Shown piece by piece: positions 24,091 to 36,337 of a DNA stretch of 64,000 bases. The stretch is from Pyrus communis. Its lineage: Eukaryota > Streptophyta > Magnoliopsida > Rosales > Rosaceae. Within the stretch, counting starts at the first letter, position 1. Each line of letters starts with the position of its first letter. The DNA lies in NCBI RefSeq assembly GCF_963583255.1, contig NC_084817.1, forward strand, positions 12,468,121 through 12,532,120, written 5' to 3'. The notes below the pieces were generated by a model, which was not told the origin of the DNA, did no database searches, and saw nothing but the letters and a program-made list of their open reading frames with translations. The position numbers were made by a program, and so were the translations under genes.

Positions 24091-25784
24091 CAACCTATTA
24101 ATTGAAATGGGAATTGGAATTGTAATAGGTGGCCCACCGATATATTGCGACGAAGGCTCAAAAGTAGCATCATTGTCAACAAATTCACTAGGGATGCTCT
24201 CGGCCAAATTGGGTATTTTGATGGTAATGGCGTGTTCCTTGTGCTCCACTCCAATTCCCTATTCGATGGTGGTTCTAGATACATCCTTCTTGATTGGTGC
24301 TGAACATTCCTACCCTAAATCTTTAATCACATCTATGGAAAAACACGAACGAACATCATTAGGATTCTTAACAGATTCAAGAACCTTGAATTTAATAATA
24401 TCGCCACCAAACTACATTGTTAACGCTCCCTTGGCCACATAAATCATGGTTTGGGCCGTTTTCATGAAAGGTCGTCCAAGTAAGATTGGCAATGGTGGAG
24501 AGTGGGCTGAATCTTCCATCTCAAGCACATAGAAATCGGCTGGAAAGATCAAATGGTTAACCTGCACCAAAACATCTTCCAAAAGTCCATTCAGATATGC
24601 ATTAGAACAATCGGCTAATTGGATAATAACTCCATCATTTTAAAGTTCTCTTAGATTCATAGATGCATAAACAGAATATGGCATGACATTAATGGAAACA
24701 CATAAATCTAGCATAGTATGTTCAAACCTTGTATGACCAATTACACAAGGGATAGTGAAACTACCTGGATCTTTGCATTTAGGTGGCAGCTTCCTTTGCA
24801 ACATTGCAGAGACATTTTTACTTACATGTACCACCTCTTTCTCCCGAATTCGTTTCTTTGTTGTACAAAGCTTCTTCAAAAACTTAGCATACTTCGGAAT
24901 TTGTTTTATCGCATCAAGGAGCGGGATATTGACTTGCACTTTCCTAAATGTCTCTAGAATGTCTTTTTCATTCTCTTCATTCCTAGATTGCATAAACCTG
25001 CCAGGGAAAGGCACATTTGGTGGAATAACATTAGAAGGAATTGAATTTGGACTTACCTTACCTAAATTGGATGGCGTAGGAGCCTTAGAAGGTTACAACA
25101 AGGGTTGTTCTACCCTTGCTATGGCTTTGGCATTTTCCTCCTCCTCGAGCTGTAGCTTTTCGTCCTCCTTTTGACTTGATTTGGACGTTTGTGGGTTGGT
25201 TCTAACCTCCTTCCCACTTCTCAAAGTGATGGCATTGGCGATATCAAAACCTCCATTTAGATTGATAATGGTTGAACTAGGCAGTTTACCTTGTTCCCTA
25301 AATTGTCCCATGAATTCCGCTACTTGCCCCATTTGCTTCTTTAATTCGTCTACCTCTTTAGCTTGATTTTGCACTCCCTGCGTCAAAGAGGTGAGTAATT
25401 GAATAACTTTGTCATTATCCAAAGACATACCTGAATTTGGTTTAACCGAATGTGGTTGAGGTTGCATTGGTGCGAATGGCCTTTGAAAACTCCCAGGGGC
25501 TGGTTGTCGAAATCCTCCTTGTTGTTGAGTTTGTTGAGGCTCCATCCACTTCATGTTTGGGTGATCTCTCTAGCCCAGATTGTAAGTGTTGGCTACGGAT
25601 CATATTTTAGCTGATTTTGGCCTTGGTACCCCACGACATTGGCACTTTCCCATCCTCCATTCTCAATTAATTGAGGACATTGATCATTGAAATGTCCTTG
25701 CATAGTGCACACACCACAAACACTTACTCCTTGCACTTTGGATCCATCAAAAACCTGTGACACAAGAACAATGAGATTAGCCAA
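24091..25784 (-). pseudogene. Protease and C-terminal gag of the reversed fragment
   Basis: From right to left: a zinc knuckle CGVCTMQGHFNDQC (about 25715-25675), a Gln/Pro-rich linker, a coiled segment with QAKEVDELKKQMGQVAEFMG, the conserved DILETFRKVQVNIPLLDAIK, and the aspartic protease region HTMLDLCVSINVMP where the usual DLGAS motif reads DLCVS. Several stops interrupt it. Confidence 0.8.
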
Positions 25785-26033
25785 TTGAGAATAAATTTCG
25801 GAAATTGCAGTTACCTCATTAACTTAGTGTTGCTGTGGGGGGTCTCTTTGTCCAACTCCCTCATATTGTTGTGCATTCAAGGCTCGATTGGCTATAAGGA
25901 TATTGGCAGCAACTGGGGTTTTGTCAATCAAAGCACTACATGCCGAAGCATCTAGCATTTGTCTTTTAATTGGAAGGAGTCCCTTGTAGAAATATTAAAT
26001 TAGAAGCTCTTTTTTTATTTCTTGTTATGGGCA

Positions 26034-26672
26034 TCATAATGAAACTAAAGTCTTGAAACACTCATAATACGCTGGAAAGGATTCTTCTTGGCCTTGTTGA
26101 ATTCCACTAATTCTCTTCCTCAAAAGAATGAATCTTAAAGTTGGGAAGAATTTCTCTAAGAATTCTTTCTTCATACTTTCCCAAAAAGTAAAGGTTCCAG
26201 GTGCTAATTCAAAGAGCCAATCCTTAGCCTTTTCCAAAAGAGAGAATAGAAAAGCTTTCATCTTCAAAATATTGCCATCCACGTTGATTGGTGTCGTGCT
26301 CGAACATACCATTTCAAATTCCTTCAAATGCTTGTTTGGATCTTCCATGGACAGCCCATGGTATTTGGGAATGTGATGCAGCAAGCTTGACTTCAATTCA
26401 AACTCATTGGTCTTACCTTGAGCTGCCCTAGGGTATTGAATGCAAATAGGCACGGCATTGTCCAACCCCAAGGCTGAAAGTTCCTTAATTATTTGATTAT
26501 CCACAACCATGTCTTGTTCTTCATCTTCCTCTTCTTCTTCTTCAAATTCGGATTCAGAGCTAGAACTAGGGGGATTGGGTTCTGGTTGCTTCCTTTTCCT
26601 TCTTAAAGTTGGTTCAAAATTGTTGTTAAACTCCAATATATTTGCACGAACAGGTTGAAAACGTCGAGTCAT
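26034..26672 (-). pseudogene. N-terminal gag of the reversed fragment
   Basis: ATG at 26672 opens 212 codons: an Arg-rich start, an acidic Ser/Glu stretch, then the retrotransposon gag domain with DNAVPICIQYPRAAQG, MEDPNKHLKEFEMVC and a KDWLFELAPGTFTFW segment. It covers exactly the gag part that the surrounding forward element has lost. Confidence 0.85.
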
Positions 26673-26695
26673 AAACTGGTACCTAAAACAAAGAA

Positions 26696-27690
26696 CTTAT
26701 TCCAATTGAAAGACAAATGCTAGATGCTTCAGCATGTGGTACTTTGGTTGACAAAACCCCAGTTGCTGCCAAGATCTTGATAGCCAATTGAGCCTTGAAT
26801 GCACAACAATATGAGGGAGTTGGACAAAGAGACCCCCCACGACAAACCCAAGTGAACGAAGTAAGTGCAATTTCCGAAATTCAATCTCAATTGGCTAATC
26901 TGACTATTCTTGTGTCACAGGTTGTTGATGGATCTAAAATGCAAGGAGCAAGTATTTATGGCGTGTGCACTATGTAAGGACATTCCAATGATCAATGTCC
27001 TCAATTGATAGAGAATGGAAGATAGGAAAGTGCTAACGCCATTGGGTATCAAGGCCAAAATCAGCAAAAATATGATCCATACGCCAACACTTACAATCCG
27101 AGCTGGAGAGATCACCCAAACATGAAGTGGAGGAAGCCTCAACAAACTCAACAACAAGGAAGATTTCGACAGCCACCCCCCTCGGGATATTTCAAAGGTC
27201 ATTCGCACCAATGCAACCTCAACCACATTCGGCCCAACCAAATTCAGGTATGTCTTTGGATAATGATAAAGTTATTCAATTACTCACCTCTTTGACACAG
27301 AGAGTACAAAATCAAACCAAAAAGATGCAAAATCAAGCTAAAAAGGTGGACAAATTGAAGAAACAAATGGGGCAAGTAGCGGAGATCATGGGACAATTTA
27401 GAGAACAACGCAAACTGCCTAGTTTAACCATTGTGAATCCAAGGGGAGGATTTGAAATCGCCAAGGCCATCATGTTAAGAAGTGGCAAGGAAATTGGAAC
27501 CGACCCATAACCATCCCAATCAAGCCAAAATGACGACGAGAAGCTACAGCTCGAGGAGGAGGAAAAGGACAAGGCCACGGCAAGGGTAGAACAAACATTG
27601 TCGCAGCCACCTAGGGATCTTAAACCGTCTAACACAGGTAAGTTAGGTCCAAACTCAGTTAATCTAACCCTATTCCACCAAATGTGTCTT
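26696..27690 (+). pseudogene. C-terminal gag of Athila copy B
   Basis: Gag resumes with PIERQMLDASA, then ILIAN, a stop, ALNAQQYEGVGQRDPP, a zinc knuckle region (YGVCTM, then a stop, about 26960-27000), a Pro/Gln-rich linker and the coiled segment MQNQAKKVDKLKKQMGQVAE. Stops such as TAG at 26776 and 26977 and a TAA at 27508 break the frame. Confidence 0.82.
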
Positions 27691-28469
27691 TCCCTCGCAG
27701 ATTTATGCAATCTAAGAAAGAAGAGAGTGACAAGGACATTCTTGAGACGTTTAGAAAGGTGCAAGTCAATATCCCATTCATTGATGCAATCAAGCAAGTT
27801 CCAAAGTATGCTAAATTTTTGAAAGAGCTTAGTATAACAAGGAAAAGGATTTCGATCAAGGAAGTGGTACGGGTAAGTTAGAATGTTTCAGCGGTTTTAC
27901 AAAGGAAATTGCCTCCTAAATGTAAAGATCCAGGTAGTTTCACAATCCCTTTTGTTATTGGCAATACTAAGCTTGAACATGCAATGCTAGATTTGGGTGC
28001 TTTCATTAATGTCATGCCATACTCTATCTATGCATCTATGAACCAAGGAGAACTTAAAAATGATAGTGTTATTATTCAATTAGCTGATCGTTCTAATGCA
28101 TATCCGAAAGGAGTTTTGGAAGTTGTTTTGGTGCAAGTTAACTACTCAATATTTCCAGCAAATTTTTGTGTGCTTGATATGGAAGATTCGGCCCATTCCA
28201 CACCATTGCTAATCCTACTTGGGAGACCTTTCATGAAAACAGCCCACACCAAGATAGATGTGTTTAAGAGGACATTAACAATGGAATTTGATGGCGAGAT
28301 TATTGATTTTAACATTTCTGAAGCTATAAGGTATCCTAAAGACGATCACTCTTTTTTTTCTATTGATGTATTCAATTCATTGGCGCATGAATACCTTAAT
28401 GGCCTAAATGAGGATGCCCTTGAAACAACCATTACAAGAGGAATGAGACTTAAAGACCAAATGACATAA
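27691..28469 (+). pseudogene. Aspartic protease region of Athila copy B
   Basis: Conserved DILETFRKVQVNIPFIDAIK is followed by KCKDPGSFTIPFVIGN and MLDLGAFINVMPYSIYASMN. The catalytic motif reads DLGAF instead of DLGAS. The frame is open from 27909 to 28469 apart from a stop at 27879. This enzyme would cleave the gag-pol polyprotein. Confidence 0.82.
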
Positions 28470-29879
28470 CCTATGCACACTCACGGCAAGAATGAGGATT
28501 CCCTTGCCGTGCCCAATTGTGAAGAAGTGGAGATGGTGGCTGCCCTTGAGTCCTTGCCATAACATATTGGTAAGCCTCCAATCCCAATTCCAATTACCGT
28601 TTCTACTAATAAGTTGTTACCCTCAGTGATTTAGGCACCCTCCCCTGAGCTTATACCATTACCAAATCATTTCAAGTATGTCTTCTTGGGAGATAAATAG
28701 ACTTTGCCCGTCATAGTCTCTTCATCACTCACAGTATTGGAGGAGGAAAAACTAGTTCGGGTGTTGAAGGAGTACAAAACGGCCATTGGATAGACTTTAG
28801 CCGACATCAAGGGAATTAGTCCTACAACATGCATGCATCGTATACTTCTAGAGGATAGGGCTAAACCAACTCGAGAGGCTCAATGTCGACTTAACCCTCC
28901 AATGATGGAAGTTGTGAAAAAAGAGATTATCAAGCTCCTTGATTGTGGAGTGATTTATCCAATTTCGGATAGTCGTTAGGTTTCACCAGTTCAAGTTGTT
29001 CCAAACAAATCTGGAGTCACCGTGGTGAAGAATACAGAGAATGAACTTGTGCCCACTCATATCTAAAAAGGGTGGAGAGTTTGCATTGATTATAGGAAGC
29101 TTAATGCCACCACAAGGAAAGATCACTTCCCCTTATCGTTCATTGATCAAATGCTTAAAAGGTTAGTCGGTCATTCTTTTTATTGCTTTCTTGATGGTTA
29201 TTCGGGATATAATCAGATTGTTATAGCTCCAGATGATCAAGAAAATACCACTTTTACTTGTCCATTTGGTATTTTTACTTATCGTCGAATGCCATTTGGT
29301 TTATGTAATGCACCAGCCACCTTTAAAAGATGCATGGTATGTATCTTTTTAGATTTTGTTGAGAAGATTATTGAAGTTTTCATGGATGATTTTAGTGTTT
29401 TTGGTGATTCGTTTGATGATTGTTTAACTAATCTCACATTAATCTTGAAACGATGCATTGAAAATAACCTTGTTTTAAATTGGGAAAAGTGTCACTTCAT
29501 GGTAAAACAAGGCATAGTTTTAGGTCATATCGTTTTAGATAAGGGAATTGAAGTTGATAAATCAAAAATAGATCTTGTACGCTACTTACCCTCTCCCACT
29601 TCGGTGAGAGAGGTTCGTTCTTTCCTTAGACATGCAGGATTCTATAGACGTTTTATCAAGGATTTCTCAAAGATCTCTACACCTCTATGCCGACTCCTAC
29701 AAAAGGATGTGCCATTTGTGTTCGATAAAGAATGTGAGAAGTCCTTCAATCACCTCAAGGAGATGCTCAATTTGGCACCCATCATAGATCCAACAGATTG
29801 GAGTCTTCCTTTTGAGCTTATGTGTGATGCCTCAGATTACATGTTAGGGGCTGTTCTGGGACAAAGGAAGGATAAATAG
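28470..29879 (+). pseudogene. Reverse transcriptase of Athila copy B
   Basis: Stops at about 28560, 28634, 28698, 28791, 28977 and 29064 precede an open stretch 29151-29879. That stretch carries FLDGYSGYNQIVIAPDDQE, MPFGLCNAPATFKRCM and the catalytic VFMDDFSVFG block. Most stops are TAG or TAA at codons that are TGG, CAG or CAA in the 39679 element, the mark of C-to-T decay of a methylated repeat. The frame ends at 29877-29879 where the other copy reads CGG. Confidence 0.88.
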
Positions 29880-30380
29880 CTGCATTTCATCTACTACGTT
29901 TCCCGAACCTTGAATGATGCTCAATTAAACTACTCCACCATTGAAAAAAAACTACTTGCTGTTGTGTTTGCTTTAGATAAGTTTTGTTCTTATTTACTTG
30001 GAACTAAAGTTATCATTTATTCTGATCATGCAGCTTTGAAGTATTTACTCACAAAGAAAAAGGCCAAACGAAGGCTTATTCGTTGGATGCTTCTTCTCCA
30101 AGAGTTCGATATCGAGATCTGGGACAAGAAGGGAAGTGAAAATGTGGTGGCTGACTACTTAAGCCGTTTGGTACATGATGAGGAGCCATTACCCATCCTA
30201 GAAGCATTCTTAGACGAGCAGCTGCTGTCCATTGAGGTAAGTGAGCCATGGTATGTCATTTTAGTGAATTATTTGGTGTCTAAACAAGTTCCAAGCACCC
30301 TAAACAAGCACCAACGTGATAAACTTAAAAAGGATGCACAATTTTATTTGTGGGATGACCCGTACTTGTGGAAATATTGC
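29880..30380 (+). pseudogene. RNase H region of Athila copy B
   Basis: LMCDASDYMLGAVLGQ just upstream begins the domain. [20 protein letters not shown] (the usual catalytic Glu in EKELLA reads Lys-Lys here) and [12 protein letters not shown] follow, then [20 protein letters not shown] and the ADYLSR motif. It would degrade RNA in the RNA-DNA hybrid. Confidence 0.82.
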
Positions 30381-31533
30381 CCTAACCAGATTTTTCGTAG
30401 GTGTGTGCATGAATCCGAGTTTAATTCAATTTTTGATTTTCTGTCACACTTATGCATGTGGGGGTCATTTTGGCACTTAAAGAACAGCACTTAAAATTTT
30501 AGAATGTGGATTTTATTGGCCAACTATCTTTAAGGATGCTAGAACATTTTGTATGACTTGTGATCGTTGTCAAAGAACGAGCAATATAAGTGCAAAAGAT
30601 CAAATGTCGCAAACCCCTATCTTTTCTATTGAGATTTTTTATGTTTAGGGTATTGATTTCATGGGTCATTTTCCTTCATCTCATGGTTTCAATTATATTT
30701 TACTTGCGGTTGATTATGTATCGAAATGGGTGGAAGCAAAAGCCACCCATACTAATGATTCCAAAGTGGTTGCAGATTTTGTCAAAACTAACATATTTGC
30801 CAGATTTGGAATACCAAGAGTACTTATAAGTGATAAGGGTTCCCATTTTACCATTAAGGCGCTACTCAAGAAGTATAACGTCACGCATAAGGTTTTAACA
30901 CCTTATCATCCTCAAACAAGTGGCAAGCTAAGGTTTCTAATCAAGAAATCAAGAAAATTTTGGAGAAGACAGTTGGGCCAACTCGGAAGGATTGGAGCTT
31001 GTGTTTAAATGATGTATTGTGGGTGTATCACATAGCCTAGAAAACACAAATTGGGATGTCTCCATTTCGGCTCATCTATGGGAAACCATGCCATCTTCTC
31101 ATTGAATTAGAGCATAAAGCACATTGGGTAGTCAAAACGTTCAATATGGACATAGATGATTCATATTAGGAAGCTTCAATTGAATGAGCTTGAGGAGATT
31201 CGGAACGAGGTTTATGAGAACGCTCATATTTACAAGGAGAAAATGAAGGCATTTCATGACAAGATGATTCATATTAAGACATTCTCTGTAGGGTAGAAAG
31301 TGTTGCTTTTCAACTCCCGCCTTCGATTATTTCCAGGTAAGTTTTGTTCTAAGTGGGTAGGTCTTTTTGTTGTTACTAATGTCTTTCCTTATGGTGCAAT
31401 CCAAATTCAAAGTTTAAAGACAGGACATGAATTCAAAGTGAATGGATATCATTTAAAGCCTTACTATGAGTACTTTGAGGAGCATGTTGTGGAGGATGTA
31501 CCCCTCCATGTCGTGGGCTTTAGTGAAGCTTGA
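30381..31533 (+). pseudogene. Integrase of Athila copy B
   Basis: The His-Cys zinc finger is frameshifted near 30440-30480. The core follows: [20 protein letters not shown] with the first Asp, ISDKGSHF with the second Asp, and a damaged third block near 30910-30960 where the frame shifts. A TAG at 30646-30648 lies just before the core, at the same codon as in the 39679 element. The C-terminus [20 protein letters not shown] ends at a stop at 31531-31533. Confidence 0.85.
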
Positions 31534-32119
31534 ATGGAGGTATCGTCCGGCTAGAAAACGTTAAAGCAAGCGCTTCTTGGGAGGCAACTCATGCATTCAA
31601 ATAAAGAAGACCTAGGAATCTCTGACTCCACAACCAGATTTGTGTTCCTTAAACCTACTCTTTATTGCTTTTACTTTGCCATAATTGTCATGTTTGTTAG
31701 TTGCGTTGTTTGATTGTTTTCGTGTGAGTTTATGTTTGAAACATTGAGGATAATGTTGGTTTAAGTGTGGGGAGGTAAATAGATGCTTTTCATGATTTAT
31801 TTTCGAATTTTATCACCTATCACCTCTAAAAGTTGTTACTCACTGTTTTTAAGTGTTTTTATTGTGTTTTGAAGTGTTTTAATGTGTCCTATAACAGAAA
31901 ATCCGAAATTTAAAAAAAAAAAATTCGAATAAGTTTTGAAAAAACCCAAAAAGAGTCGTTTTTTATGTTTGTTTGTGTCTTAGGGTACCTTCCATCACAA
32001 TGATGAGGATTTGGTTTTTAATTGCATGACAGTTAAAGAAAGTTACAAACATGGGTGGAAGTTTGATATGCTCTTTGGTTTATGCCTAGTTGTAGTTGTC
32101 ATTTACGAATTCACATGTA
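31534..32119 (+). other. 3' region of Athila copy B, first part
   Basis: Non-coding. Has AAACATTGAGGATAATGTTG then TTAAGTGTGGGGAGGTAAA near 31740-31777, an internal purine tract like that at the 3' LTR. No gene. Confidence 0.7.
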
Positions 32120-32124
32120 ATCAC

Positions 32125-33198
32125 TGTTTGGGCCCGAAATATTGTTGCTGGGCCGAGCAGCAGGATGTGCTCGGCCCAAGGGGATGATAAATACTATGGG
32201 CCGAATAATAAGGCCCGGGCCAGCTGGCAGGGTCGGCCAAATCCCATCAGAAATAATCCAGATAAATAGAAAGGTCGAGGAAATCCTGGTGCAATTAGGA
32301 TTCTCGACTAGCAAGGAATGAAGTCCCAAAAAGAAGGAAAATTCAGAATCCCAGTAGGAGTAGGTTTGTTCGAGGAAGAGGCGAATTGGGAAAAGGACTC
32401 CCAATCCAAATCGGAGTCGGTTTCAGGGGATGGGGCACTATAAATACAAGAAATCATGCAACAGAAAAGGACCTAAAAAATCAGCATACAATTGCCCTGC
32501 GCAAAACTTCTCAACACCTTGAGATTTTTTCCTTTTCTTTTCCTGCCGACACACCTTCAATTTGGATAAACAGCACTGTGGAAGCGCCCGGCGAGCACCT
32601 TCAGTTTGGATAAACAGCACTGCTGCCGCAGAATCAGCCGACCGAGAAGCATCTTCAGTTTGGATAAACAGCACTGCGTCGAGGTCGACCGATTATCTAT
32701 CCAAGTCTCGGTCGAGAAAGGTTTTCGAACCTTTGTTGGCAGAGGTCACCTTGCTAGCCTTCTCGGCATAGTTATGATTGAATACTCACAAGTGAGTTTC
32801 AGGGTTCGGCATTCCGACGGCCGAACTACGTTTACCATCAAGACATACATCACGTTCGAGTACTTGTGCCCATACACCTTGGTCTCGATTCGACGTGCTT
32901 ATACTCTCACGAATATAATCACAGTGACCGAATCGGGCTTGGACGATTTGTGAACTCTGCAGAATTAGCAGCCTTGTCTTCAGGCTGTAGAACCCAGAGA
33001 CCGAGAGTGTTCCTTCCTCGGTCGCAATCGCAAGTTAAAGAAGTCAGCGACGCGCTCAAAGCTACATCAACAAATTTTACTCCTCGGCCAGACTCGACCG
33101 ACGAGTTGGCACGCCCCGCATTCGACCGAAGGACGTAGTTAGCTTATTAGTTACTCGGCCTGCGCGCCACGTAGGTTTTGTAATTTTTAGGGTCAACA
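32125..33198 (+). mobile_element. Solo LTR of an unassigned retrotransposon
   Basis: Begins TGTTTGGGCCCGAAATATTG and ends TAGGGTCAACA, flanked by the TSD ATCAC (32120-32124 and 33199-33203). At 1,074 bp and visibly GC-richer than its host. A CTATAAATA core promoter lies at about 32438-32446, followed by three copies of a unit with CAGTTTGGATAAACAGCACT. No internal region remains. It is not of the Athila family; the GGCCGA-rich composition suggests a Tat-like or other Ty3 lineage, but this is a guess. Confidence 0.92.
32552..32678 (+). repeat. Three tandem units in the solo LTR
   Basis: TTGGATAAACAGCACTG recurs with spacings of about 46 and 54 bases, with less conserved spacers between. Confidence 0.85.
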
Positions 33199-33203
33199 AT
33201 CAC

Positions 33204-34596
33204 AAAGAGAAAAAAATCAGTTTTTGAAACATGCTTGAAGGAAGAAACTCAAACTAACACTACAACCCTGAGAGACTTGAGCCTATACTTTATTATTTAG
33301 AGAGTTATTAATCTTGATGTTTTTTATTTCTAAAGTCGTTGCATGATCTCATTATTTCTTTCCTTGGTTGCTACTTAGAATGTGTTTTCATCATTATAGT
33401 TCCAAATACCAGAACTCATGCCTATTTCATCCAAAGCATAAAATTGAGTGCATAACATATAACAAGATGAAGTTGTTTAGTTAAACCAGAGCCAAAAAGC
33501 CTTATCCCTTGCATATGTATTGTAAGTTTAACCCCGTTGAGCCTTAGTTAGCCGATTTTCTTTGTTTGCCACATTATCCTTACCTAGCCTAGAATAGAAC
33601 TATCCATACCCTTATTCTTAAAGAATAGTGGAGCATGACTTAGAGGGAATTCCTTTTGATCTACAATTTGCAGAAAAACAAGTGTGGGGGAAGGTTTTTC
33701 GTTGGAAATCTATGAGGTTGTATGTTTAGTGTGCCAAAGAAAAAGAAAAGGGCACAGGGGAGAATAAAATAAATAAATAAAAATAAAAAATAAAAAATAA
33801 CGTGGAAAAAGAAAAAAAAAGAAAGAAAAAGAAAGGAAAAGAGTTGAGAAATGAGTAAGAATGAACTCACAAGTGTTGGTTGTTGAAGAAAGGGTCCAAA
33901 AGTTTGAATCTGGCCTTAAGTGTTGTGTGACTCTCCCATGGGTGTTTAAAGTTGATTTCTATATTCAAAAGTGAATTCTAAATGTTTATTTCATTACTTT
34001 GCTTACTATTGCTTTAAGAACCCTTGTTTATCCTTAACCTTTCTTTGTTAGCCAATACCTTAGCCTGTTACAACCCGTAGACTTTTATCTTGATTGTTAT
34101 GTGTTTCAATATGTGGAGTTTGAAATTGGTACGAGCATATAGAATCCCTGGTTCTCGCTTCTAAGTAGTGACATTCCATTCATGAGATCATATACATGTT
34201 GTATTAATAATTCCAGAAAGTGCCTTCTTTGTTATAACATATGTGAGTGCTAGTCTACATGTTTACATCAATCTTCTCGCATATACCTAGTGTAGGGAGT
34301 ATAGTTAGAAAATCTATGTGAAAATAGAGAGTATATCCGGTGAGGAATTGAGGGATTCTCTAAGGCATGTTACTACATTCAAAATGTTGTTTTAATTGAT
34401 TAAATGCGAGCTAGTGAGTGGTGACTATGGTTAAGTATATGCTCGAGGGTAGGGATAGCTAAAATCTATGGGAGTAGTGATTTTTAACATGCCATGTTTC
34501 ATTGGAAATCCATGAGGCAATTGTTGGAAGGTTTAGGTTGTGTTTTGTTTTCTTTGTTTTGCTCGGGGACTAGCAAAAGCTAAGTGTGGGGGAATT
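33204..34596 (+). other. 3' region of Athila copy B, second part
   Basis: Non-coding. Contains an A-rich tract (33770-33850), the purine tract CAAGTGTGGGGGAAGG (about 33678-33695) and the terminal polypurine tract TAAGTGTGGGGGAATT ending at 34596. The reversed fragment carries the same order. Confidence 0.75.
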
Positions 34597-36332
34597 TGAT
34601 AGGAGCATAGTTATGCACCTTTATTAGCTTGTTTCTTTGCATTTAGTAAGTTAGTTTCTATTTATTAGAGTGTTTTAAGTTTTTTTCGTGTGTTTGTAGG
34701 TCCAAATGGCAAAGTTGGCAAGAAATGGCAATTTGGAGCATTTTAGAGCAGTTTTGGGCTTGGAATGGATAACATATGCATGGAGCAAGGTGGATGGACG
34801 TTTTTGAAGATCAAAAGAGGCTAGGAATGTGCTCAAGAGTTGAAGAAATTAATTCAAGATCAAAAAAGATAAGGAATCAGCTAAAAGGAAGAAACATTAT
34901 CCAAAATCTTACCTTATCTTATCCTAACCTTATTCTAAACTACCTTAATTCCAGCTGCAAGGAGGACATCTAAATGATATTAGGATACCTACAAATCAAG
35001 TTTCTAGAAGCCAAGCCCTATCCCTAAAAGGGTGCCACATCCACCCCTTTTAGAAGCTATGTTTCCTGCTGCAAGGACCATTCCTTTTCCTCCCTGGAAT
35101 TTGAATGAGAAGTGTCTTTTTCCTTGTTGATTGGGAGTCCTGATTCCCCTCTTTCTCTGCCCTTTGCCATGCCTTCCCTTCTCCCTATAAATACGTTGTG
35201 CTGCAGTAATCATAGATGATTCATCTCTCACCACAATTCGCACCACACATCCATCATACACAGAAATCTCTCTAGTGCCGTAGCCTTGCAAGGAGAAAGG
35301 AGAGGACGCCCTTGGAGCCGTGCCCTGCCATTCAAGCTTGGATTGTTGGAACGTTCCTAGGTGTATTCTATCTTTTGTTTTCAATGTTTAATTTAAGTTA
35401 TCTTTGTTTAAGTGCGAACAAGAAGAACTAAATTTGTTTTAGCTAAAGGTGGATTCAAAGCCATGAACATATATGTGATATGAATTGATTACATCCAGTT
35501 ATTGTTTCGTAAATCATGAATGCGATTTACTTATCTGTTTGATTGATAACTTATTCCTGTATGTTGATTAAGGATGCATACTTAGTTTGCATGCATGAAT
35601 TTGATGCTAAAATATAAGGGAATTTCACCTAATCATTATGAACTTATATTTATAAGTAGTGGAAATCACTAGTCATGATTGTGTTAAGTAAATCCATGGC
35701 AGGAGTATCATGTAGTTCATACTTACGAATGCCTTGTCAATGCTTATGATTTTCATAGAACTTAATGATCTTTGATATGTATCTCTATCATGCAATTCAT
35801 ATAGGGAACTTGATAAGAATAATTTGATTGCGTTGCTGAGTCCAATTCAATGAAATTAGGAAAATCTGATAGTTAATTTGTGCAATTCATAATTAATTTG
35901 GGGCATTATTGTTCATGGTTTATAGGAATAATAACTGGAAATCGAATTGTATGCATATGTGTCATGTGTGGAGATGAACCCTCTAGCTAGCCATTCACCC
36001 ATTAAAACACCCAATTTCGTCCAAAGTTGTTTAGAGTCTTAAAATTTGTTTGCTTTTACGTTAAATTCGTCAAAAACCACTTCCCCCTTTATATTTCGTG
36101 TCTTTTAGTTAGAATTCGTCCATATACATTGTTTGGAGTCAATTTGTTTGTTTTGTGTAGTTTTGAGTAGTTTGAGTCAGTCTTAAGTCATAAGAGTCTA
36201 GTTAAGTGTAATTGAGCCTAATTTGAGTAGATTAGCAGTCCCTCCTAATCCCTGGCCTAGAATGATCCCTACTTTCACATACTACAATTATCTAAAAAGG
36301 ATTTAATTTGTGTGCTAGTTTATATCACATCA
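34597..36332 (+). repeat. 3' LTR of Athila copy B
   Basis: 1,736 bp, TGATAGGAGCATAG to ATATCACATCA. TATAAATA near 35184. Followed by the TSD CTTCT. Confidence 0.92.
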
Positions 36333-36337
36333 CTTCT

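Larger units (their letters stand above)
20447..26695 (-). mobile_element. Reversed, internally deleted Athila fragment inside copy B
   Basis: Reading right to left it contains the end of the leader, gag, protease, the start of reverse transcriptase fused to the last codons of integrase, the 3' untranslated region, a polypurine tract (TAAGTGTGGGGGAATT on the - strand near 21956-21971) and the 3' LTR. It has no 5' LTR or primer-binding site, and no TSD is visible. On resumption at about 26696 the host gag has lost roughly 140 codons. A later deletion that removed the 5' end of the insert with neighbouring gag is the simplest explanation. Confidence 0.85.
18358..36332 (+). mobile_element. Athila-lineage Ty3 retrotransposon (copy B), inserted in the LINE
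   Basis: Flanked by the TSD CTTCT (18353-18357 and 36333-36337), with LTRs starting TGATAGGAGCATA and ending CACATCA, a tRNA-Asp primer-binding site, gag-pol remains, and a polypurine tract. At 17,975 bp it is inflated by a reversed Athila fragment (20447-26695) and a solo LTR (32125-33198). The two LTRs differ by several large indels and many substitutions, so it is much older than the element at 39679. Reverse transcriptase motifs place it in the Athila lineage. Confidence 0.93.
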
